Below, piece by piece: positions 1 through 5,000 of a stretch of DNA of 5,000 nucleotides; position 1 is the stretch's first letter, and every line of letters starts with the position of its first letter. The translations under genes and the position numbers were made by a program. This DNA comes from Actinomycetes bacterium (GTDB lineage: Bacteria; Actinomycetota; Actinomycetes; Actinomycetales; Microbacteriaceae): positions 1-5,000 of the forward strand of contig JAEZHW010000030.1 in assembly GCA_023436775.1 (NCBI GenBank), read 5' to 3'. The notes under the pieces were generated by a model. It was not told the DNA's origin, did no database searches, and saw only the letters and a list, made by a program, of their open reading frames with translations.

Positions 1-1
1 A

Positions 2-1495
2 CTCGGTGCCGCGGCCAGTCTGATCGTGTTGGCAGGCTGTGCCCCCGTACCCACCGTCCCTGGTGACAGTGGCAGTGGGGGAACAGCGACCCTTGCGGCT
101 CCGGTGACGGACGCAGAACTGCCCGCATTCACCGGGATTGCGCGCATCGGTCTCGACTCGCAATGCACCGCAACGGCGCTGGACCTCGGCGTTGACGACG
201 CGCCCGCCTATCTGCTCACGGCTGGCCACTGCCTGACCTGGACCCCGGGACCGAATGGCGCCGAGGCCATCGAGGGCCAGGTGGCGACCTTCCAGACGCT
301 GCAGGGCGGCGTGCGCACGCCCGCCACCTTCCCGGTGGTGCAGCGCGAGTACGCGTCGATGCACGGCACGGACCTGGCTATTGTTCGCCTCGACGCGACG
401 GTGGCGGACCTCCGGGCGGCCGGGGTGCGACCGCTCGCCCTGGCCGCTGCGCCAGCGGCCGCAGACGCGGAAGTGGTCAATGTCGGCATTCCAGTGGAAG
501 GCGTTCCTGAAGCCGAGCAGGTGCTGCGTCGCGGGGAATGCACCATGGGAGCCACGGTCGAGGTGGTCGAGCACATCTGGTCGTTCGGCCCCCTGCAGCG
601 CAACGATTGTCCCGGTATCCGTGGTGGGTCCTCTGGCTCCCCGGTGTTGCTGCAGGACGAGATCGTCGGCGTGATCAACACCACGACCTGGGGCTGGCCC
701 GGCCGAGGCGGCGAATGCTGGCTTGGTGCGCCGTGTGAGGTTGCCGACAGCGCCGCATCCGCGGCATCCGCGGCCGTGGTTCGCCCAGAGACGAGTTATG
801 CGGTCCCGATCACGGGTCTGTCCGCGTGCTGGAATGATGCCGGCACCTTCCAGCGTGGCAATGGTTGTCCGCTCGCCGCGCCCGTCACGGGGGAGACGAC
901 AAACTACGGCAGCGAGGTTCGCAGCGCCGCGCTCGAAGAGGGGGCCGCGACCGGGGTGACGGTGATGGCCGAGCCTGGTCAGACCGTCACGGTGGACCTG
1001 GTGGCTATTGGCAACATCGCAAGCTGTCGCGACGGCTCGGCGCCCGCCGTCGCGGTGGACCGCGCTGACGGCGAGATCGGTGCCGACGGGGTGATCGATC
1101 TTGCTGTTCGTGTGCCTGCCACCGAGGGTCGGTACGTCGCTTGCATCCGGGTGAACAACGTGCCTCGTTCACCGCAGTTCTTCCATGTGGATGACACGGC
1201 GCCGCAGCGCCGGGTGCAACTGAGCGTGTCCAGTTTTGACGCGACTGCCGTGCGCTATGAACCGATCTTTTCCCCACCTGAGTTGTCGGGGTTCCGCCTC
1301 AAGCACGGTCCTGAAGTTGCGACGGACTGCGCTGACGAGGCTGACTACGGCCTCTACCGGCGCATCCCGATCGAGGTACCAGCGAGCGAACTGCCCGTGG
1401 CGGTGTGCGTGATCGGTGAGGACCATGCAGGCAACGCGACCGAGCCATACCGTCAGGTGCTCACCAGCACCGACCTGGCTGGCGTGGCGCGCTAG
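2..1495 (+). CDS. Secreted trypsin/V8-like serine protease lipoprotein, 5' partial
   Basis: Probable extracellular, membrane-anchored S1-type serine endopeptidase; its substrate is unknown. The reading frame is open from base 2 and encodes a hydrophobic stretch ending in the lipobox L-A-G-C, so this is the tail of a lipoprotein signal peptide and the true start lies upstream. The GTG at 26 lies inside that signal and is not credible as a start. Numbering from the codon at 26, the lipidated Cys is residue 5, followed by a Pro/Gly/Ser/Thr-rich linker to about 30. The triad is visible: His68 in LTAGHC, Asp116 in TDLAIVRL and Ser203 in GGSSGSPV. After about residue 240 comes an Ala/Ser linker, then roughly 220 residues with paired cysteines and a beta-rich look (DDTAP is typical of Ig-like modules), which I cannot assign to a family. 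Serine protease: confident. Lipoprotein: likely. Role: unknown. Confidence 0.88.
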   Translation, partial: LGAAASLIVLAGCAPVPTVPGDSGSGGTATLAAPVTDAELPAFTGIARIGLDSQCTATALDLGVDDAPAYLLTAGHCLTWTPGPNGAEAIEGQVATFQTLQGGVRTPATFPVVQREYASMHGTDLAIVRLDATVADLRAAGVRPLALAAAPAAADAEVVNVGIPVEGVPEAEQVLRRGECTMGATVEVVEHIWSFGPLQRNDCPGIRGGSSGSPVLLQDEIVGVINTTTWGWPGRGGECWLGAPCEVADSAASAASAAVVRPETSYAVPITGLSACWNDAGTFQRGNGCPLAAPVTGETTNYGSEVRSAALEEGAATGVTVMAEPGQTVTVDLVAIGNIASCRDGSAPAVAVDRADGEIGADGVIDLAVRVPATEGRYVACIRVNNVPRSPQFFHVDDTAPQRRVQLSVSSFDATAVRYEPIFSPPELSGFRLKHGPEVATDCADEADYGLYRRIPIEVPASELPVAVCVIGEDHAGNATEPYRQVLTSTDLAGVAR

Positions 1496-1498
1496 GCT
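1470..1498 (+). promoter_or_regulatory. Candidate leaderless promoter of tyrS
   Basis: The -10 hexamer TAGGCT (1493-1498) lies 7 bases before the GTG at 1506, so transcription should begin at or next to the start codon. CCGACC at 1470-1475, 17 bases upstream, shares GAC with the TTGACA consensus and is a weak -35 candidate. No Shine-Dalgarno sequence precedes the GTG. The first three bases of the -10 box are the TAG stop codon of the protease gene. The same CGCTAGRCT core precedes the next two genes. The position is seen in the sequence; promoter activity is inferred. Confidence 0.6.
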
Positions 1499-1505
1499 TG
1501 AACTC

Positions 1506-2819
1506 GTGTCTGGCGCCGAATCGATTCTTGCAACGCAGTCCAACGACCCCTCCTTTGAGGACGTCTGGGAGGAACTGCGCTGGCGTGGTCTCGTGCACGT
1601 CTCGACCGACGAGGCGGAACTCAAGGCCCTGCTCGCGGGTCCCCCGATCGTGTACTACTGCGGATTCGACCCCACGGCACCGAGCCTGCACCTGGGCAAC
1701 CTCGTTCAGTTGCTGGTGCTTCGTCGGCTGCAATTGGCCGGGCACAAGCCACTCGGCCTCGTCGGTGGATCCACCGGTCTCATCGGTGACCCCAAGCCGA
1801 CCGCCGAGCGCACCCTGAACTCCCGCGAGACCGTGGCCGAGTGGGTGACCAGGCTCCAGGGCCAGGTCAGCCGCTTCCTCTCCTTCGAAGGCGACAATGC
1901 CGCGCGCATGGTCAACAACCTGGACTGGACCGAGGGTCTGAGCGCCATCGACTTCCTGCGCGAAATCGGCAAGCACTTCCGGGTCGGTGCCATGCTGAAG
2001 AAGGACGCCGTGAGCGCGCGGTTGAACTCGGACGCTGGTATCTCGTACACCGAGTTCAGCTACCAGATCTTGCAGGGCTACGACTTCCTCGAGCTGCACC
2101 GGCAGTATGGCTGCGTGCTGCAGACCGGCGGCAGTGACCAGTGGGGCAACTTGGTCAGCGGCATCGACCTGATCCACCGCGTTGAGGGTTCGGATGCCGT
2201 GGCGCACGCCTTCGGTACGCCACTGATCACCAACAGTGATGGCACCAAGTTCGGCAAGAGCGAGGGCAACGCGGTCTGGCTCGACCCGGAGCTCACCAGT
2301 CCCTATGCCTTCTACCAGTTCTGGTTGAACGCGGATGACGCCGACGTCATTGACCGCTTGAAGGTGTTCACCTTCCTGCCGCGCACCGAAATCGAGCGCC
2401 TCGCGGAAGCAGTGGCCACGGAGCCGTTCCGTCGGGAAGCCCAGCGCGTGCTGGCCCGGGAAGTGACGAGCCTGGTGCATGGGGTGGCAGCGACCGAAGC
2501 GGTCATTGCCGCCAGCGAAGCACTGTTTGGCAGTGGGGACCTGGCTGCGGTGGACCCGACGACGTTGCGCCAGGCCCTGCGTGAACTGCCGAATACGCAG
2601 GCCGCTCCTGGGACACTGGTGGCGCAACTGTTGGTCGACACTGGGCTGTGCGGCAGCACCTCCGAGGCGAGGCGCGCCATTGCGCAGGGCGGCGTGAGCA
2701 TCAACGGCGAGAAGGTCACCGACGAGGTCGCTCCCTTCGACGCGGCGCAGTTCCTGAGCGGTGGCCTTGCGGTGCTGCGTCGCGGTAAGAAGTCGCTGGC
2801 CGGGCTGTTCGCCGACTAA
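1506..2819 (+). CDS. tyrS: Tyrosyl-tRNA synthetase
   Basis: Class I aminoacyl-tRNA synthetase that activates tyrosine with ATP and charges tRNA-Tyr in the cytoplasm. With the GTG at 1506 the protein is 437 residues, slightly longer than the usual ~420. The Rossmann catalytic domain shows YCGFDPTAPSLHLGN with the HIGH-equivalent H62-L-G-N65, the GGSTGLIGDP loop (88-96), the tyrosine-pocket motif YQILQGYDF (186-194), GGSDQWGN (208-215) and the KMSKS-equivalent K248-F-G-K-S252. An anticodon-binding helical region follows, then a C-terminal S4 RNA-binding domain (about 372-437) with SEARRAIAQGGVSINGEKV. The frame stays open to an ATG at 1416, but that would add 30 residues overlapping the protease gene and unlike the family. 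The GTG at 1506 leaves a 10-base gap, sits right after a -10 box, and precedes FEDVWEELRWRGL, matching the usual N-terminus. No internal defect was seen. Confidence 0.97.
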   Translation: MSGAESILATQSNDPSFEDVWEELRWRGLVHVSTDEAELKALLAGPPIVYYCGFDPTAPSLHLGNLVQLLVLRRLQLAGHKPLGLVGGSTGLIGDPKPTAERTLNSRETVAEWVTRLQGQVSRFLSFEGDNAARMVNNLDWTEGLSAIDFLREIGKHFRVGAMLKKDAVSARLNSDAGISYTEFSYQILQGYDFLELHRQYGCVLQTGGSDQWGNLVSGIDLIHRVEGSDAVAHAFGTPLITNSDGTKFGKSEGNAVWLDPELTSPYAFYQFWLNADDADVIDRLKVFTFLPRTEIERLAEAVATEPFRREAQRVLAREVTSLVHGVAATEAVIAASEALFGSGDLAAVDPTTLRQALRELPNTQAAPGTLVAQLLVDTGLCGSTSEARRAIAQGGVSINGEKVTDEVAPFDAAQFLSGGLAVLRRGKKSLAGLFAD

Positions 2820-2851
2820 GGACGTTGCGCGTGTTCTGAGGACCGCGCCGC

Positions 2852-2857
2852 TAGGCT
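2852..2857 (+). promoter_or_regulatory. Candidate leaderless -10 box of the first DUF4184 gene
   Basis: TAGGCT within CGCTAGGCT (2849-2857) lies 6 bases before the GTG at 2864, the spacing expected if the transcript starts at the codon. No Shine-Dalgarno sequence is present. A convincing -35 is not seen: TTGCGC at 2825-2830 is 21 bases away, which is too far. Confidence 0.55.
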
Positions 2858-2863
2858 CGGTGC

Positions 2864-3685
2864 GTGCCATTCACGCTCAGCCATCTTGCAGTCGCGCTGC
2901 CGTTTGCGCGATCGCGCTGGCTGGTGCCATCCGCAGTCGCGGCGGCAGCCTTGGCGCCCGACGTCTCGATGTATGTGCCGTGGCTTCGTGGCTTCGCGCC
3001 GCACTCGTTAACGCACCACTGGGTGTCCACCTGGTACACGGCGCTGCCCTTGGCCTTTGCGATGTTGCTCGCCTGGCGGCTGCTGGTACGGCCTGTGCTC
3101 ATCGAGTGGTCACCGCGCATGCTCGCCGAGCGTCTTCCGCCGACGTGGGGGAGTGCTTGGGCCGACGGCTGGTTTGACCTCTGGGGTGGTCGGGAAGCCA
3201 CGATGTGGGCGCGAGTACGTGCTGCGACGGGCATGTTCTTGGGGCTGATCATCGGGATCGTGACGCACATCCTCCTGGACCAGCTCACCCACTGGCAGGG
3301 TTGGGGTCGCGTGTTGCTGAACTGGAACGGTACCCACTGGGGCGTCTATCCGGTGAGTACCTGGGTGCATATTGCGATCAGCCTGCTGGGGCTCGTGGCA
3401 CTCGCGGTGGTCGGTCTCCTGCTGCTCCTGCGGCGTCCGATTGCCACCGAACTCGATCGGGTGGTGCCGCGCTGGATTGTCCGCAGCGTCTGGGGCGTGG
3501 CCTTCGTATGGCTTGTGGCGCGGTACTCGATGGTGCTGTCTCAGGTGCCCGGCCAGCGGATGGATTATTGGCTGCCGGACCTGATCAATGAGTTGATCGT
3601 CACCCTGAGCTGGCTGTTCGTGGCAGTGAGCGTGTCCTCACTGGTGGTCCTACTGTGGCGCGGGGTGAAGGGCAAATACCACTAG
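2864..3685 (+). CDS. DUF4184-type polytopic membrane protein, copy 1
   Basis: A 273-residue integral membrane protein of unknown function. The N-terminus MPFTLSH and the following APD match what I recall of DUF4184 proteins, widespread in Actinobacteria. About five or six hydrophobic segments are visible (near 20-38, 58-76, 122-140, 165-190, 204-222, 245-266). Polar residues that recur in the neighbouring paralogue are His7, Asp33, the His51 region (LTHH) and H135-x3-D139-x3-H143 in the third long segment. Such His/Asp sets recall membrane-bound metal-dependent hydrolases of the YdjM type, but activity here is only an inference. Between segments lies RPVLIEWSP...ERLP...DGWFDLWGGR, shared with copy 2. 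The GTG at 2864 is chosen because MPFTLSH is the family N-terminus; an overlapping GTG at 2860 is out of frame. It follows tyrS by 44 bases, with no terminator seen between them. Confidence 0.85.
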   Translation: MPFTLSHLAVALPFARSRWLVPSAVAAAALAPDVSMYVPWLRGFAPHSLTHHWVSTWYTALPLAFAMLLAWRLLVRPVLIEWSPRMLAERLPPTWGSAWADGWFDLWGGREATMWARVRAATGMFLGLIIGIVTHILLDQLTHWQGWGRVLLNWNGTHWGVYPVSTWVHIAISLLGLVALAVVGLLLLLRRPIATELDRVVPRWIVRSVWGVAFVWLVARYSMVLSQVPGQRMDYWLPDLINELIVTLSWLFVAVSVSSLVVLLWRGVKGKYH

Positions 3686-3697
3686 GCGATGGCGTAC

Positions 3698-3727
3698 CCG
3701 ACCGTGAGTCGTGCGCCTCGCTAGACT
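3698..3727 (+). promoter_or_regulatory. Candidate leaderless promoter of the second DUF4184 gene
   Basis: TAGACT at 3722-3727, within CGCTAGACT, lies 6 bases before the ATG at 3734. CCGACC at 3698-3703, 18 bases upstream of the -10, is identical to the hexamer placed 17 bases upstream of the tyrS -10. There is no Shine-Dalgarno sequence. This points to independent, leaderless initiation of the second copy rather than dependence on read-through from the first. Confidence 0.6.
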
Positions 3728-3733
3728 GCGGCC

Positions 3734-4567
3734 ATGCCGTTCACCCTGAGCCATGCAGCCCTCGCGCTCCCAGTGGTCCGAACCAGCTACTTTGGCGTGG
3801 CTGCCATCGCCATGATGGCGCCGGATCTGCCGCTGTACATGCAGTGGCTCTGGTGCTACTGCGTGACGCACGAGTACCCGACGATGTTCACCGTCGGCAT
3901 CCCGGTGGCCTTCCTGCTGGTGTTGGTGTGGCGCATGGTGCTGCGACCGGTGCTGGTGGAGTTCCTGCCGGATCCGGTCAATGAGCGACTGCCAGCCTCG
4001 TGGTCGACGAACTGGTCCGATGGTTGGTTCTCGCTGTGGGGTGGGCGAGGCGCCAACTGGTCCCAGCGCCTCCGCGCGATCGGCGGTGTGCTGCTTGCCC
4101 TCGCGGTCGGGGTCAGCGCGCACGTGCTCTGGGATGAGTTCACCCATGCCGACCGCTGGGGGAGCGAGGTCTTCCCCTGGTTGGCATCCGTGGTGTTTGA
4201 CCTCCCGGTGGAGCGCTGGTTCCAGATCAGCTGTAGCGTCCTAGGCCTCGCACTGTTGCTGTGGGTGGCGTGGCGATACCTGCGGCAGACCGCGCCGGCC
4301 CAGCAGCATCGCCGGGTGCTGCCCGGCTGGTTCCGGCCGGCCTTCTGGATTGCGGTCGTCGCTGCGCCGGTTGGAACGCTGACCTACAGCCTGGTCCGTC
4401 ACGGCGGACCAGGCGCGGGCGAAAGCTGGCTGAGCTTCGTGATCAGTGCCGGCATTCGCGGAGGCACGCTGGTACTGGTCGGTACTGCGGTGCTGACCCT
4501 GGCTGTCGTCGTGGTCCGTTCCCGTGCCGGCGTGCTGCGCTGGAACGGGGTGTCGGGCGAGGCGTGA
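3734..4567 (+). CDS. DUF4184-type polytopic membrane protein, copy 2
   Basis: A 277-residue membrane protein, paralogous to the gene just upstream. Shared features are the N-terminus MPFTLSH, APD (Asp31), a TH pair (His46), RPVL-E followed by ERLP and DGWF-LWGGR (about 71-105), and H130-x3-D134-x3-H138 in a long hydrophobic segment. Hydrophobic segments lie near 17-37, 53-72, 115-134, 164-182, 203-222 and 246-262. The C-terminal third is poorly conserved with copy 1, and the segment after the TH pair is one residue pattern different (THEYPT against THHWVS), so the duplication is old. Every candidate metal-ligand position is retained in both copies, which argues that both are functional. The ATG is fixed by the family N-terminus. 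No function is known to me; hydrolase activity is speculative. Confidence 0.85.
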   Translation: MPFTLSHAALALPVVRTSYFGVAAIAMMAPDLPLYMQWLWCYCVTHEYPTMFTVGIPVAFLLVLVWRMVLRPVLVEFLPDPVNERLPASWSTNWSDGWFSLWGGRGANWSQRLRAIGGVLLALAVGVSAHVLWDEFTHADRWGSEVFPWLASVVFDLPVERWFQISCSVLGLALLLWVAWRYLRQTAPAQQHRRVLPGWFRPAFWIAVVAAPVGTLTYSLVRHGGPGAGESWLSFVISAGIRGGTLVLVGTAVLTLAVVVVRSRAGVLRWNGVSGEA

Positions 4568-4573
4568 CCCCGA

Positions 4574-4599
4574 AAATCCGGGCGACACGCCCGAGATTT
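4574..4599 (+). terminator. Terminator-like hairpin after the second DUF4184 gene
   Basis: Seven bases past the stop codon, CGGGCG (4579-4584) and CGCCCG (4588-4593) form a perfect 6-bp stem around ACA. The stem extends by AAATC (4574-4578) with GATTT (4595-4599), leaving one bulged A at 4594. The right arm ends in TTT but no longer U tract follows, so termination may be weak. It would separate the protein genes from the rRNA promoter immediately downstream. Confidence 0.5.
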
Positions 4600-4637
4600 G
4601 ACCCGGATTTGCACCGGACGAAATCTCCGCGTAATCT
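4598..4637 (+). promoter_or_regulatory. Overlapping double promoter, probably of the rRNA operon
   Basis: Two sigma-70-like promoters can be read 11 bp apart: TTGACC (4598-4603) with AAATCT (4621-4626), and TTGCAC (4609-4614) with TAATCT (4632-4637). Each pair has a 17-base spacer. The second has the better -10 and would start transcription near 4643-4645. The location, upstream of a long leader with an rRNA-type antitermination element and downstream of a terminator-like hairpin, supports an rRNA promoter. Which of the two is used cannot be told from sequence. Confidence 0.6.
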
Positions 4638-4778
4638 CTTACATGTCGCCCCAAACGGTGCGGAAAGAGCGGAAGAGCTCGCCGGCCTCAAGCGGGGATC
4701 ACGTCCGAATCGGACACCGTGAATAACGGATACCGAAGCTGGACACCAACTCTCACTCCACTCGATCAGAAGATCGCC

Positions 4779-4797
4779 GAAAACAGTTTCTGTTTTC
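4779..4797 (+). repeat. Perfect inverted repeat, leader hairpin
   Basis: GAAAACAG and CTGTTTTC are exact reverse complements separated by TTT, giving an 8-bp AT-rich stem. It directly follows a second small hairpin (CGATC-AGAA-GATCG, 4763-4776). No function is assigned; a leader RNA structure or a protein-binding site are both possible. Confidence 0.5.
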
Positions 4798-4882
4798 ACA
4801 GCCGGTTTTCTGCCTCGCGGTGTGATCGTGAGGGGGAGAAGTTGCCCTAGTGCACTGTCGAGAGGCAGAGCTAGGAGCGTCC

Positions 4883-4906
4883 GATCCTTGAGAACTCAAC
4901 AGCGTG
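4883..4906 (+). promoter_or_regulatory. rRNA leader antitermination-type element (boxA-like region)
   Basis: GATCCTTGAGAACTCAACAG followed by CGTG closely resembles the conserved element seen in actinobacterial rRNA leaders (TTTGAGAACTCAA type) close to boxA, where Nus factors bind to let polymerase pass through untranslated structured RNA. It is the main reason to predict a 16S gene shortly downstream. The match is from memory of such leaders; the exact boxA boundary is uncertain. Confidence 0.7.
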
Positions 4907-4932
4907 CACAATGTCAAATGCCAAATTACCTC

Positions 4933-4958
4933 GGCATTGATTCTTCGGAATTGATGTT
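4933..4958 (+). repeat. Leader hairpin with C(UUCG)G tetraloop
   Basis: Bases 4933-4943 pair with 4948-4958 over 11 positions, counting G-U wobbles, and close on a UUCG tetraloop flanked by C and G, an exceptionally stable loop in RNA. The left arm (GGCATT, 4933-4938) can instead pair with AATGCC at 4917-4922, so two alternative folds exist. The many G-U pairs suggest the structure acts as RNA rather than DNA. Confidence 0.55.
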
Positions 4959-4980
4959 TAGAGATTCCTTTGGATAAAGA

Positions 4981-4997
4981 GATTGTCAGTGACAATC
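4981..4997 (+). repeat. 17-base palindrome at the end of the leader
   Basis: GATTGTCA and TGACAATC are exact reverse complements around a single central G. As RNA it would form a 7-bp stem with an AGT loop; as DNA it has the symmetry of a dimeric regulator site. It probably belongs to the processing region ahead of 16S rRNA. Confidence 0.5.
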
Positions 4998-5000
4998 CAT

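Larger units (their letters stand above)
4568..5000 (+). other. Gene-free region: rRNA operon promoter and leader
   Basis: No credible coding sequence on either strand. The region contains the terminator-like hairpin, the double promoter, then about 350 bases of presumed leader transcript. Short inverted repeats are dense: GTCCG-AAT-CGGAC (4703-4715), CGATC-AGAA-GATCG (4763-4776), GAAAACAG-TTT-CTGTTTTC (4779-4797), TCTGCCTC (4809-4816) with GAGGCAGA (4862-4869), a UUCG hairpin (4933-4958) and a palindrome (4981-4997). Base composition becomes AT-rich after about 4890. These traits fit the 5' leader of an rRNA precursor, where RNase III stems and antitermination sites lie. The mature 16S start is not reached. 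Confidence 0.7.

Noticed and set aside
26..28. GTG at 26 as the start of the protease
   Set aside because: It would leave only four residues before the lipobox cysteine; the frame is open upstream with hydrophobic residues of a signal peptide.
1416..1505. Upstream ATG extending tyrS by 30 residues
   Set aside because: It overlaps the protease gene, adds sequence unlike the TyrRS N-terminus, and bypasses the GTG that sits right after a -10 box.
1461..2870. Long open frame on the - strand (469 residues)
   Set aside because: It lies almost entirely antisense to tyrS, whose motifs are intact; the translation has no recognisable domain and reflects high-GC codon bias.
3650..4147. 165-residue open frame on the - strand
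   Set aside because: Antisense to the second DUF4184 gene, low-complexity His/Arg/Gln-rich translation typical of a shadow frame.
4842..4877. TTGCCC with TAGGAG as a second leader promoter
   Set aside because: The spacer is 24 bases and the -10 lacks the conserved final T.
4937..4964. Possible second rRNA promoter (TTGATT with TAGAGA)
   Set aside because: The -10 lacks the final T and the segment is better explained by the UUCG hairpin; it also lies downstream of the boxA-like element, where a promoter would miss antitermination.
4753..4995. 80-residue open frame on the - strand in the leader
   Set aside because: It lies across the structured rRNA leader, has no recognisable features, and matches the sort of spurious gene often called there.

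Overview
This window is high-GC DNA with four protein-coding genes, all on the + strand, followed by about 430 bases of non-coding DNA that looks like the promoter and leader of a ribosomal RNA operon. It suggests an actinobacterium (Actinomycetota). The evidence is the GC bias, GTG starts, TANNNT-type -10 boxes placed directly before start codons without a Shine-Dalgarno sequence, a membrane family (DUF4184) common in that phylum, and a TTGAGAACTCAACAG-type rRNA leader element. The genus cannot be fixed from this window.

Layout. 2-1495: C-terminal, nearly complete part of a secreted lipoprotein with a trypsin/V8-like serine protease domain and a cysteine-containing extension; its true start lies left of the window. 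1506-2819: tyrS, tyrosyl-tRNA synthetase, complete. 2864-3685 and 3734-4567: two tandem paralogous polytopic membrane proteins of the DUF4184 type, with conserved His/Asp residues. 4574-4610: a terminator-like inverted repeat. 4595-4641: a candidate rRNA promoter in which both the -35 and the -10 box occur twice, 11 bp apart. About 4644-5000: a hairpin-rich leader containing the conserved antitermination-type element. The 16S rRNA gene itself should begin just right of the window and is not seen.

How it fits together. The gaps between genes are short (10, 44 and 48 bases), yet tyrS and both membrane genes each have their own CGCTAGRCT box 6-7 bases before the start codon. This is the arrangement expected for leaderless transcripts, so the four genes are probably read as separately initiated, overlapping units rather than one simple operon. 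The tyrS -10 box includes the protease stop codon. tyrS next to an rRNA operon places two parts of the translation machinery side by side; the protease and the two membrane proteins have no evident link to translation. No mobile element, CRISPR array, tRNA gene or other accessory system was seen.
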